Below, in pieces: positions 1-6,983 of a stretch of DNA of 17,254 bases; positions within the stretch are counted from its first letter, which is position 1, and each line of letters begins with the position of its first letter. Source of the stretch: Betaproteobacteria bacterium. Lineage in GTDB: Bacteria > Pseudomonadota > Gammaproteobacteria > Burkholderiales > SG8-41. Below the pieces are notes generated by a model. It was not told where the DNA came from. It worked only from the letters and a program-made list of their open reading frames with translations, and did not search any database. The stretch spans positions 1 to 17,254 of the forward strand of contig JAJTHX010000360.1 of assembly GCA_021300125.1 (NCBI GenBank). The letters run 5' to 3'. Made by a program: the position numbers and the translations under genes.

Positions 1-4
1 AAAC

Positions 5-26
5 AATGGTTTATAATATGACCATT
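5..26 (+). promoter_or_regulatory. Probable -10 box inside a small inverted repeat, upstream of the DUF1653 gene
   Basis: A perfect TATAAT lies at 12-17. It sits between the arms AATGGT (5-10) and ACCATT (21-26), a 6-bp inverted repeat with a 10-nt spacer. Transcription would start near 24, about 35 nt before the ATG at 59. The -35 region would fall off the left edge of the window, so the promoter cannot be fully judged. The dyad over the -10 could be an operator, but this is inference only. Confidence 0.45.
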
Positions 27-58
27 ATCCCGCACAAGCCATCCGAAACACCCCACCC

Positions 59-280
59 ATGTCCTCCCCGCCCGACATTCCGCCCGGCCGCTACCGCCAC
101 TACAAGGGCCGGGAATACGAAGTGATCGGCATGGCCAGCCATTCCGAGACGCTGGAACCGATGGTGGTCTATCGCAAGCTCTATGATGACGGCGGCCTGT
201 GGGTGCGCCCCGCCCCGATGTTCACTGAAACCGTGATCATCGACGGCAGGCCGCAACCGCGTTTCAGCCGGCTGGCCTGA
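59..280 (+). CDS. DUF1653 domain protein
   Basis: This 73-residue protein consists almost entirely of one DUF1653 domain. It shows the family pattern: an RYRHYKGREYEVIG-type opening, then HSETLEPMVVYR, then GLWVRP and a MF.ETV segment, ending with a PRF motif. The biochemical function of the family is not established. It is a small soluble protein with no signal peptide or membrane segment. The ATG at 59 is the first in frame and gives the usual N-terminus. No clear Shine-Dalgarno sequence precedes it, but a good -10 box lies at 12-17. The stop codon is 4 nt before the next start, so it is probably co-transcribed and translationally coupled with the GTPase gene downstream. Confidence 0.9.
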   Translation: MSSPPDIPPGRYRHYKGREYEVIGMASHSETLEPMVVYRKLYDDGGLWVRPAPMFTETVIIDGRPQPRFSRLA

Positions 281-284
281 AGCC

Positions 285-1133
285 ATGACCATCAACTGGT
301 TTCCCGGCCACATGGCCGTCGCCCTCGAGAAGATCGAAAAGGCGATGGCAGACCACGATCTGGTGATCGAGGTGCTTGATGCGCGCTGCCCGCAGGCCAG
401 CGCCAATCCACTGGTCGCCTCGCTGCGCATGGCGCGCCAGCGTCCGGTGCTCAAACTGCTGAACAAGGCCGACGCGGCCGATGCCGCGGTCACCGCGCGG
501 TGGATCACCCACTTCGAGGCGCAGTCCGGCGTGCGTGCGCTGGCGATCTCCTCCAAAAAGCCCGGTGATGCGGCGCGGGTCATCGCCGGCGCCAAGCGCA
601 TGGCGCCCCACCGCAACGATCCGACCAAACCGCTGCGCATGCTGGTCATGGGCGTGCCCAATGTCGGCAAATCCACGCTGATCAATGCCCTGCTCAAACA
701 GCGCGCGGCAAAAGTCGGCGACGAACCGGCGATCACCAAGGCGCTGGCCCACTACAAGCTCTCGCCGGAGCTGGGGCTCACAGACACACCAGGACTTCTG
801 TGGCCCAAGATCGAGGATCCGCGGCACGGTCTCATCCTGGCGGCGAGCCACAGCGTCGGCATCAATGCCTACATTGAATCGGAGGTCGCCGAATTTCTGG
901 CCGGTCTGCTGCTCGCGCAATACCCGAAGCTGCTCGCCGCCCGTTATGGCACCCCTGCCGATGGCGGCGGCCTGGATGGCGTGGCGATGATCGAAGCGGT
1001 GGCCGTGAAACGCGGGTTTCGAGTGCGCGGCGGCGGCCTGGACACCGAAAAAGCCGCGGTGGTGCTGCTCAACGACTTCCGCAGCGGCGCGCTGGGCCGC
1101 ATCAGCCTCGAGGCGCCGCCGGCGCAAAGCTGA
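285..1133 (+). CDS. ylqF: YlqF/RbgA-type ribosome biogenesis GTPase
   Basis: A 282-residue circularly permuted GTPase of the YlqF/RbgA (YlqF-YawG) family, which assists late assembly of the large ribosomal subunit in bacteria where it has been studied. The G motifs come in permuted order: G4 NKAD at residues 60-63, the P-loop GVPNVGKST at 123-131, then G3 DTPG at 167-170. The N-terminus INWFPGHMAVA is the family signature. Length matches the usual 280-300 residues, and the C-terminal helical domain (about 185-280) is present. The start at 285 gives the canonical N-terminus, 4 nt after the DUF1653 stop, so translational coupling is likely. The gene runs convergently into the MATE gene with only 7 nt between stops and no visible terminator. 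The family call is firm; the precise ribosomal role in this organism is inferred. Confidence 0.95.
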   Translation: MTINWFPGHMAVALEKIEKAMADHDLVIEVLDARCPQASANPLVASLRMARQRPVLKLLNKADAADAAVTARWITHFEAQSGVRALAISSKKPGDAARVIAGAKRMAPHRNDPTKPLRMLVMGVPNVGKSTLINALLKQRAAKVGDEPAITKALAHYKLSPELGLTDTPGLLWPKIEDPRHGLILAASHSVGINAYIESEVAEFLAGLLLAQYPKLLAARYGTPADGGGLDGVAMIEAVAVKRGFRVRGGGLDTEKAAVVLLNDFRSGALGRISLEAPPAQS

Positions 1134-1140
1134 AGCCCGG

Positions 1141-2463
1141 CTATACGGCGGCAACCACCCGCGGCAACCACCACCACTGCAGCAGCCCGCGTAGGCCCAG
1201 AAACACCGTCACCGCGGCCCACAGGCCGGCGTTGCCGAAAAACGGTGCAGCCCCGAACAGCACGGCCAGGAACGCGGCAAAAGCCAGCAGCACGATGTTG
1301 CGCATCGGCCGCGTGCGCGTCGCAGCGAGGTACACGCCGTCATAGCAGTAGGCCCACACCGAGATCAGCGGCATCAGCGCCGGCCACAGCAGCCATGCTT
1401 CGGCCTGCATGCGCACCTCGGGCTGGCTGGTCAGCAGCGCGATGATCGCGCTGCCTGCGGCAAGATAAATCGCGCAGTTGGCTGCGCCTACCGCGAAAGA
1501 CCAGCCCAATACCGCGCGCAGGCCGCGACGGAATCCCTCACGGTCGCGCCGCCCCGCCGACTCGCCGAGGATGGCCTCCGCGGCATGGGCCAGCCCGTCG
1601 AGCCCGAAGGAGGTGAACATCAGGAAGGTGTGCAGCACCTGGTTCGCCGCCAGCGGCAAATCGCCAAGGCCGGCGCTCTGCGCCATGAATAGCGCCATCA
1701 CTGAAACCACGCAGAAGGTGCGCAGCACCAGGTCGCCGTTGATCGCCAGCATGCGCTGCAGCCGTTCTCGGTCGAGCAGGGCGGCGCGGCGGTTTGCCGC
1801 CGGCAGCCGACCCAGTGCATGCAGCACGCACCACAGCCCCGCCGCGAATCCGGCGTACTCGGCAATCAGCGAGGCCCAGGCAACACCGGGCACACCCCAG
1901 CCGAAGCCGTGCACGAAGAGCACGCTGAGCACGATGTTGGCGCCGTTGGTGAGCACCAGCAGCGCCAGCGGTGTGCGCGCGTCGCGCAATCCGTAGAGCC
2001 AGCCGACGATGGCATAGCTGCCGAGCACCGCGGGCAGCGCCCAGGCGCGGATCAGGAAATACTCTCGGGCATGCTGCTCGACCGGCGCCCTGGCCTCGAT
2101 CAGCCACAGCGCCGCATCGAGCAGCGGCCGGTGCAGCAGCAGCAGCATCGCGCTGGCGGCCAGCGCCAGTAACAGCGCACGGCCGATCATTGCACGCACC
2201 TCCGCGGCGTCACCGGCGCCACGCGCCTGCGCGGTGGGGCCGGTGGTACCCATGCGCAGGCAGTTGAACAGGTGGTAGATGAAATTGAACAGCATCGCGC
2301 CGATGGCCACAGCACCGATATAGTGCGGCGCATCGAGATGGCCGACCACTGCGGTATTGACCGCGCCCAGCAGCGGCACCGAGACATTGGCGAGGATGAT
2401 GGGCGCGGCCATCATCCAGATCTGGCGGTGCAGGCCGGTGTTGGTGGAGCTGGAGTGACTCAT
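1141..2463 (-). CDS. MATE family efflux transporter, DinF-like
   Basis: A 440-residue integral membrane protein with about 12 hydrophobic segments arranged as two MatE repeats (about 15-185 and 240-410). The stretch LRMGTTGPTAQARGAGD near residue 69 and GWLYGLRDARTPL near residue 154 match the DinF subgroup of MATE transporters, which export organic cations or drugs in exchange for Na+ or H+. The substrate cannot be told from sequence. The chosen ATG at 2463 gives a short polar N-terminus followed by the first membrane helix. The ribosome-binding site is weak. It lies 53 nt downstream of the channel gene on the same strand, so the two may form a transcription unit. Its 3' end meets the ylqF 3' end head-on. 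Confidence 0.92.
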   Translation of the reverse strand: MSHSSSTNTGLHRQIWMMAAPIILANVSVPLLGAVNTAVVGHLDAPHYIGAVAIGAMLFNFIYHLFNCLRMGTTGPTAQARGAGDAAEVRAMIGRALLLALAASAMLLLLHRPLLDAALWLIEARAPVEQHAREYFLIRAWALPAVLGSYAIVGWLYGLRDARTPLALLVLTNGANIVLSVLFVHGFGWGVPGVAWASLIAEYAGFAAGLWCVLHALGRLPAANRRAALLDRERLQRMLAINGDLVLRTFCVVSVMALFMAQSAGLGDLPLAANQVLHTFLMFTSFGLDGLAHAAEAILGESAGRRDREGFRRGLRAVLGWSFAVGAANCAIYLAAGSAIIALLTSQPEVRMQAEAWLLWPALMPLISVWAYCYDGVYLAATRTRPMRNIVLLAFAAFLAVLFGAAPFFGNAGLWAAVTVFLGLRGLLQWWWLPRVVAAV

Positions 2464-2516
2464 GAGCCGCCAATTCTAGCTGCAGCGGATCCGCCGCAGG
2501 GTTTTGTTGCGGCGTC

Positions 2517-2978
2517 TCAACGGCCGTGCCAGAAGCGTTCCATCTCGAGATAGGTGAACGAAGCCGACCAGCCAATCATCAGGAAACCCGTCAGTGCCTC
2601 CATGCCCGACGCAAATCGGATAGGTCCCACCGGAACCACATCACCGAAACCGACCGTGGTGTAGGTTACCGCGGACAGATAGACCGAATCGAGCAGCCCG
2701 AAGACGCCTGGTGCCGCACCGCTGCCAGACACAACGTGGCCGCAGGCGGGCCATTGCAGAAGCGCCCAGATCAGCAGGCCAAAAATCCAGATCTCGGCAA
2801 TGTGCAGCGCAAGCATCGAGGACATGCCATAGAGCACCTTCACCCGCTGCTGGCCGCCAATATGCTGCAGGCGACGCGAAGTCAGCAGCAGGCCCTCATA
2901 GTGCACCACCACGCACAGCGCGACAGCGGTGACGGTCGCGGCGACAACGGCCAGATTCACCAGCCAGTTCTCATACAT
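2517..2978 (-). CDS. Small potassium-channel-like membrane protein
   Basis: A 153-residue membrane protein with the K+ channel selectivity-filter motif TTVGFGD at residues 107-113. Hydrophobic segments are visible at about 8-30, 52-75 and 121-143. The pore loop (about 97-113) lies between the last two, which is the TM-pore-TM layout of the Ion_trans_2 family, with one extra N-terminal helix. There is no RCK/TrkA-N regulatory domain, so gating by a cytoplasmic ligand domain is not evident. The ATG at 2978 follows an AGGG-containing Shine-Dalgarno-like stretch. The gene precedes the MATE transporter in the same direction with a 53-nt gap. Potassium conduction is inferred from the filter; physiological role unknown. 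Confidence 0.88.
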   Translation of the reverse strand: MYENWLVNLAVVAATVTAVALCVVVHYEGLLLTSRRLQHIGGQQRVKVLYGMSSMLALHIAEIWIFGLLIWALLQWPACGHVVSGSGAAPGVFGLLDSVYLSAVTYTTVGFGDVVPVGPIRFASGMEALTGFLMIGWSASFTYLEMERFWHGR

Positions 2979-3140
2979 GTCGTGTTGCCCTGCGAAAAAC
3001 GCGGATCACGGCGGCTGTTTCAGAAACCAGCCTGAGCATGCAACAGGGTCGCCCCGGGGTCAATATCTTGATTCCCCGCCGCCGTGTCGCGTTTTTGCAG
3101 GCATCATGAATAAATGGGCTAAGCCAAGGGACTTTCAGCA

Positions 3141-4181
3141 TCAATCACGGATCGGGCCATGAGTTTCATCTGACTCATGATGCAACTGTGTGTTTTCCAG
3201 AGCCACATCCAGCACCGGCTTGCCGACCATGCGCCGCTCTTCATAGGCAGCATGCGCTCGCGCGACATTATCCAGGGTGTAACGGCCGGCCAAGGCAATC
3301 TTGAGTGAACCGTCCTGCAGGGCTGTGAACAGGTCGTCGGCACGGCGGCGGATTTCGGCGGCATCGCGCAGATGGTCTGCGAGCCGCGGTCGCGTCAGCA
3401 GCAGCGAACCTGCCTCCCCCAGCTCCAGCGGATCAAGGTCGGTGACCGAACCGGAGACATTGCCGTAGTTGACCACCAGTCCCCGCTGGCGCGTGGCCCG
3501 GAAACTCTCGCGCAGCGTGGCCTTGCCCAGCGAGTCGAACACCACATCCACGCCCTGCCCCGAGGTGGCCTCGAGCACCGCCCCGGCAAACCCCTGATAC
3601 GGGAACACCGCGTCGGCGCCGCGTTCGCGCGCGACCGCAGCCTTGTCCGCGGAACTGGTGGTGGCGAGCACGCGTGCACCGGAACGCCTGGCCAGCTGGA
3701 TCAGGATCTGGCCGATACCCCCGGATGCGGCATGCACGAGGCAGGTCCGACCCGGCGCGAGCGCTCCGATATCGTGGGCCAGGTAATGCGCGGTAAAACC
3801 CTGGAATACCGTCGCCGCCGCGAGATCGAGGGCCACAGCCTCCGGCACCGGCACCGCCTGCCAGGCCGGCACCACCGCGTATTCAGCGTAGCTGCCCCAG
3901 ACAATGCACCAGGCGATGCGGTCGCCGACGCGGTGCGAACTTACCCCTTGGCCAAGCTCAACTACCTCGCCAGCACCCTCCATGCCCAGCGTGCAGGGCA
4001 GCCGCACCGGATAGCTGCGCGAGTTGCGATACTTGCCCTGGCGGGTATGGATATCCATGAAGTTGATGCCGGCATGGCGTACGCGCACCAGCAGCTCGCC
4101 AGCAGCCGGATGCGGCACCGGCAGATCGGCATGCTGCATCACCTCGGGGCCACCGTAAGACTCGATCCGGATCGCGCGCAT
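3141..4181 (-). CDS. NADPH:quinone oxidoreductase family protein (zinc-independent MDR)
   Basis: A medium-chain dehydrogenase/reductase of the quinone oxidoreductase (Qor) type, 346 residues from the chosen start. An N-terminal GroES-like domain covers about 1-125. The Rossmann domain carries the nucleotide-binding motif AASGGIGQ at residues 151-158, and the protein ends with the typical GKPVLDV. The zinc-ligand pattern of alcohol dehydrogenases is not apparent, as expected for Qor. It should reduce quinones or alpha,beta-unsaturated carbonyls using NADPH; the natural substrate is unknown. I chose the ATG at 4181 because MRAIRIESYGG is the canonical N-terminus; an ATG at 4220 would add 13 residues with no homology. 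About 20 residues after VLDV (to the stop at 3141) form an unusual His/Asp/Glu-rich tail. Divergent from msrB. Confidence 0.9.
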   Translation of the reverse strand: MRAIRIESYGGPEVMQHADLPVPHPAAGELLVRVRHAGINFMDIHTRQGKYRNSRSYPVRLPCTLGMEGAGEVVELGQGVSSHRVGDRIAWCIVWGSYAEYAVVPAWQAVPVPEAVALDLAAATVFQGFTAHYLAHDIGALAPGRTCLVHAASGGIGQILIQLARRSGARVLATTSSADKAAVARERGADAVFPYQGFAGAVLEATSGQGVDVVFDSLGKATLRESFRATRQRGLVVNYGNVSGSVTDLDPLELGEAGSLLLTRPRLADHLRDAAEIRRRADDLFTALQDGSLKIALAGRYTLDNVARAHAAYEERRMVGKPVLDVALENTQLHHESDETHGPIRD

Positions 4182-4348
4182 GGTCTGTCCCAGAAAAAAA
4201 GAACGGCGATTATCCCGCATCGGCAGCCATCTTTCGCTGCGCTGTAAGGCCGGCTACAGTGCGGCGACCAAGCACTGAACGCAGCAGCCAGGCCTCGGGA
4301 ATGCCGTCCGCAGCCTGCGGTCACCAACAATCGCCGGAGGGAAAGACC

Positions 4349-4903
4349 ATGAACAGACGCAGCTTCACCCGTGCAGGCATGCTGGCCGTGCTGGGCATCG
4401 GCTGGCAGGGCCTGGCCCGGGCCGCCGCGGCATCTATGAAGGAGATCGCCGCCATGCAGAACAACTGGCGCAACCTGCTCGCGCCCGGCATCAAGCCGCC
4501 AGCGCCAGGCGAACCGCTGAAACTCGCCGAAGCGGAGTGGCGCAAGCGGCTGACGCCGGCACAGTTCAATATCCTGCGCGAGGAAGGCACCGAGCGCGCA
4601 GGCACCAGTCCGCTCAATGCCGAAAAACGCCCCGGCATTTTCGTCTGCGCCGGCTGCGACCTGCCGCTGTTCAGTTCGGAAATGAAATACGAATCGGGCA
4701 CCGGCTGGCCCAGCTTCTTCACCACCATTCCCGGCGTGTTCGGCACCAAGATCGATTACAAGCTGGTATGGCCGCGCACCGAGTACCACTGCATCCGCTG
4801 CGGCGGACACCACGGCCATGTCTTCGAGGACGGCCCGCAGCCGACGCGGCAGCGCTGGTGCAACAACGGGCTGGCGCTGAAGTTCATCCCCAGGCAGGGA
4901 TAG
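4349..4903 (+). CDS. msrB: Peptide-methionine (R)-S-oxide reductase with probable Tat signal
   Basis: A 184-residue MsrB, which reduces the R-epimer of methionine sulfoxide in proteins. Zinc-site cysteines are visible as two CxxC pairs (C100/C103 and C148/C151). The substrate-site motif GTGWPSF is near 117-123, and the catalytic cysteine is C171 in RWCNNGLALKF. The start at 4349 is preceded by GGAGGG at good spacing and yields an N-terminus MNRRSFTRAGMLAVLG followed by an Ala-rich stretch, resembling a twin-arginine (Tat) signal with cleavage near residues 24-29. That implies periplasmic repair, which is inference. An in-frame ATG at 4259 would add 30 residues before the twin arginines and lacks a good ribosome-binding site. 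Divergent from the quinone oxidoreductase, convergent with the DksA-like gene. Confidence 0.93.
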   Translation: MNRRSFTRAGMLAVLGIGWQGLARAAAASMKEIAAMQNNWRNLLAPGIKPPAPGEPLKLAEAEWRKRLTPAQFNILREEGTERAGTSPLNAEKRPGIFVCAGCDLPLFSSEMKYESGTGWPSFFTTIPGVFGTKIDYKLVWPRTEYHCIRCGGHHGHVFEDGPQPTRQRWCNNGLALKFIPRQG

Positions 4904-4919
4904 ACTGGAAACCCATCCA

Positions 4920-4979
4920 CGCGCCCCGCAAGGGAGCAGGCGTTCAGTGCCCGGTGTAGGGGGAAGGGGCGCGGGTTTT
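4920..4979. terminator. Possible stem-loop between msrB and the DksA-like gene
   Basis: Arms CGCGCCCC (4920-4927) and GGGGCGCG (4966-4973) are perfect complements, followed by GG and TTTT (4976-4979) on the plus strand. The 38-nt loop is long and the T tract short, and the right part overlaps the 3' end of the DksA-like gene, so function as an msrB terminator is uncertain. Confidence 0.3.
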
Positions 4980-5339
4980 CTCCCGGCGCTGCTGGCAGGG
5001 CATGCAGCGCTTGGCGCTGGGGTAGGCCTTCAGGCGCTCAAAGCTCACCAGCTCGCCGCAATCGGTGCACAGGCCGTAACGGCCGTCGGCGATGCGCTGC
5101 TCGGCGGCGGCAATGTCGCGCACCTCGCCCAGGTCGCGCAGCACTTCGGCCTCGGAGATGTCGCGAAACAGCCGCGCCGCAGCCTCGTCCCCCATGCTGC
5201 CAACCTCGCTCACCTGTTGGGCATGATGCGCATTGCCGGAGCGCGCCAGAACCTCGCGGATTTCGTCGAGCAGGCGGCTTTTGCGTTGGGCCATCCAGTC
5301 CTTCAGGGTGGCCAGTTGCTGTTCAGTCAGTGTGTTCAT
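4944..5339 (-). CDS. DksA/TraR family C4-type zinc-finger protein
   Basis: A 131-residue DksA-like protein. DksA binds the secondary channel of RNA polymerase and, with ppGpp, alters transcription initiation. Four zinc-ligand cysteines are present (C91, C94, C112, C115) with the same 21-residue spacing between the pairs as I recall for E. coli DksA. The N-terminal part is helical, consistent with a coiled-coil. If the first cysteines are aligned, D51 falls at the E. coli D74 tip position and A53 at A76, but S48 replaces D71. It is also shorter at the N-terminus than DksA (about 150 residues). It is therefore better called a DksA-like paralogue than DksA itself. A strong FNR-type box lies 36-49 nt upstream of the ATG. 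No clear Shine-Dalgarno sequence is seen near the start. Confidence 0.88.
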   Translation of the reverse strand: MNTLTEQQLATLKDWMAQRKSRLLDEIREVLARSGNAHHAQQVSEVGSMGDEAAARLFRDISEAEVLRDLGEVRDIAAAEQRIADGRYGLCTDCGELVSFERLKAYPSAKRCMPCQQRREKTRAPSPYTGH

Positions 5340-5374
5340 GGCGCGAATGATGACCCCGCCAGCGACAGGACATC

Positions 5375-5388
5375 TTGATCCTGGTCAA
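5375..5388. promoter_or_regulatory. FNR/Anr (CRP-FNR family) binding box
   Basis: The sequence TTGAT-CCTG-GTCAA matches the FNR/Anr consensus TTGAT-N4-ATCAA at 9 of 10 defined positions. It lies in the 163-nt divergent region between the DksA-like gene (start 5339, minus) and the acetyltransferase gene (start 5503, plus). Its centre (5381.5) is about 42 nt upstream of the DksA-like ATG. A class II position (-41.5) would put the transcription start at about 5340, with a -10-like CATCAT at 5352-5347 on the minus strand. Direction of control is inference. Confidence 0.6.
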
Positions 5389-5454
5389 ACTCCGCGGCGG
5401 TCCGGACAAGACCCTCAAGTTCATGCGGCTTTTGCTCCGGCCTGTTGCGGCATA

Positions 5455-5482
5455 TTGCGCTAACGCGTCCTTGGACTACACT
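5455..5482 (+). promoter_or_regulatory. Possible promoter of the acetyltransferase gene
   Basis: TTGCGC (5455-5460) and TACACT (5477-5482) are separated by 16 nt. The -10 box matches the consensus at 4 of 6 positions and the -35 box at 3 of 6. It is followed by GGAG at 5490-5493, 9 nt before the ATG at 5503. This is weak evidence and not unique in such a region. Confidence 0.3.
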
Positions 5483-5502
5483 GAGCGCTGGAGCCTGCCG
5501 AC

Positions 5503-5985
5503 ATGCCTTCCGTCCACAGCCTGCGCCTGGCGCGCCGCAGCGACATCCGCGAGATCGCGGTGATGTCGCGCTGCCTGATTGAGGTGGGCCTGCGCGGCTG
5601 GAGCTGGCATCCGATGCGGGTGGCCCGCGCACTGCACGGACGTGACAGCTGCGTGGTGGTGGCCGATGTCGGCGCACAGCTCGCCGGCTTCGCCATCGCC
5701 GAATTCGGCGACAGCACCGCGCACCTCTCGCTGCTCGCGGTGCAGCCGGCCCACCAGCGCCGCGGCATCGGCATCGCATTGGTGGAGTGGCTGGAAGCCT
5801 CGGCGCTGACCGCAGGCATCGGCCGCATCGACGTCGAGATGCGCGCCAACAACTTCGCCGCGCGCTGCTTCTACGAAGCGCTCGGCTTCAGCCACAGCGG
5901 CGAGGTCCGCGGCTACTACCAGAACATCGAGACTGCGGTGCGCATGCAGCGGCGCATCGGCCGCCTCGCGGCACTGGAAAAATAA
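5503..5985 (+). CDS. GNAT family N-acetyltransferase, RimI-like
   Basis: A 160-residue single-domain GNAT acetyltransferase. The acetyl-CoA pyrophosphate-binding motif QRRGIG is at residues 85-90, after the beta-4 segment HLSLLAVQP. The RimI-like segment NNFAARCFYEALGF (116-129) and the following GYYQN are present. RimI acetylates the N-terminal alanine of ribosomal protein S18, but many RimI-like paralogues have other targets. The sequence between residues 20 and 50 is not typical RimI, so I leave the symbol empty. The ATG at 5503 has GGAG 9 nt upstream. The gene is divergent from the DksA-like gene and convergent with the racemase-like gene, whose stop is 24 nt away. No signal peptide. Confidence 0.88.
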   Translation: MPSVHSLRLARRSDIREIAVMSRCLIEVGLRGWSWHPMRVARALHGRDSCVVVADVGAQLAGFAIAEFGDSTAHLSLLAVQPAHQRRGIGIALVEWLEASALTAGIGRIDVEMRANNFAARCFYEALGFSHSGEVRGYYQNIETAVRMQRRIGRLAALEK

Positions 5986-6008
5986 TCAATGAAAACAAAT
6001 AGTTGAAT

Positions 6009-6875
6009 CTATCTGCGGCGCGTGGCCGGCTTTTTTGCGTCGCGCCGCGATGCAGTCTTGCGACCCGCGGGCACAGTGGGATAGACATCGCCGTAGTGCT
6101 CGCGGATTTCATCGATCTGGTCAACGCCTGGCGGGGCGTAGTAAAGCCGCTTGCTCAGGAACTTGCCGCCCATGATGCGGTTCATCTTCACCGCAGCCTC
6201 GCCCATTTTCACCAGCGACACGATGCCGTTGAGGATGGGGGTGTTCTTTGCCGCCGAGTGCACGCCAAACTCCGCCAGCAGCGCCATCACCACGCCACCG
6301 GCGGCGATGATCACTTCTGCCCCCTGGTCGACGTTGGCGTTCGCCGCCTTCATGAACTGGTCGAAAATGCGCTTGCGCGAGGCAGCCTTGGTGAAGCCTT
6401 CATCGAGGTCGTTGATGCGGTCGATGGTCATGCGGTTCACCGCCGCCAGCCGCCGCTCCAGCTTGTAGCGGTGCACGTTGTCGATGATGCGCGGGGTGAA
6501 CTTCTCGTTGATGGTAACCAGCGAGAAATTGCGCCCCATCATGCAGGCAGTGTGCAGCGCCGTCTCGCACAGGCCCAGCACCGGCATGGTGGTGATCTCG
6601 CGGCAGGCATGGATGCCAGGGTCGCCGATATTGCCGATCAGGAAGGCATCGAAACCGCGGCGGGTGGCGGTCTGCACGTTTTCCATCACCTCGCCTGACT
6701 CGAGGTAATCGAGGTAATGGAACTGGTCGGCAAGCCCGCCGCGCTTGGTGATGCCGTGCACCTCGATCGTGGTCTGCGGATCCTTGACGCGGTCGAGTAT
6801 GCGCCGCAGCGCGACGTTGTAATGCCCCCAGGATGTCTGGCGCGACATGCTCTGGTACCAGATTTTCATTTTCAT
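6009..6875 (-). CDS. Asp/Glu/hydantoin racemase superfamily protein lacking canonical cysteines
   Basis: A 288-residue protein resembling the Asp/Glu/hydantoin racemase superfamily. It starts MKMKIWYQS, has the DPG turn in IGNIGDPG (81-87), LGLCETA (100-106) and a GG-containing C-domain loop at 191-195. In hydantoin racemases the two catalytic cysteines lie just before the DPG turn and in a GCAG-type loop. Here those positions read N82 and AAGG, so both cysteines appear absent; C103 is close to the site but not at the canonical place. Racemase activity is therefore doubtful and the reaction unknown. GGAG 8 nt upstream supports the ATG at 6875; 6869 is an alternative. A basic tail (about 272-288, rich in Lys/Arg) follows the domain. 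It lies 108 nt downstream of queG on the same strand. Confidence 0.8.
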   Translation of the reverse strand: MKMKIWYQSMSRQTSWGHYNVALRRILDRVKDPQTTIEVHGITKRGGLADQFHYLDYLESGEVMENVQTATRRGFDAFLIGNIGDPGIHACREITTMPVLGLCETALHTACMMGRNFSLVTINEKFTPRIIDNVHRYKLERRLAAVNRMTIDRINDLDEGFTKAASRKRIFDQFMKAANANVDQGAEVIIAAGGVVMALLAEFGVHSAAKNTPILNGIVSLVKMGEAAVKMNRIMGGKFLSKRLYYAPPGVDQIDEIREHYGDVYPTVPAGRKTASRRDAKKPATRRR

Positions 6876-6983
6876 GCGCGAATCTCCGTGATGCTTTTTC
6901 GGTGTGCAGCAATGCGAGCGCCTGATGTTAGCAGGCCGCCGCGCCCCGAACGATGGAGGTTCCGCATCATGTCGCGCGATTCA

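Noticed and set aside
264..1154. Minus-strand frame of 296 codons opposite ylqF
   Set aside because: Shadow of a well-identified GTPase gene; no domain pattern.
3372..4247. Plus-strand frame of 291 codons opposite the quinone oxidoreductase
   Set aside because: Shadow with Arg/His-rich composition and no recognisable motifs.
4232..4260. Possible msrB promoter (TTTCGC, 17-nt spacer, TACAGT)
   Set aside because: Only 2 of 6 matches in the -35 and 4 of 6 in the -10; such matches are expected by chance.
4259..4348. Longer N-terminus for MsrB from the ATG at 4259
   Set aside because: The added 30 residues have no homology, place residues before the twin-arginine signal, and the ATG at 4349 has a clear GGAGG.
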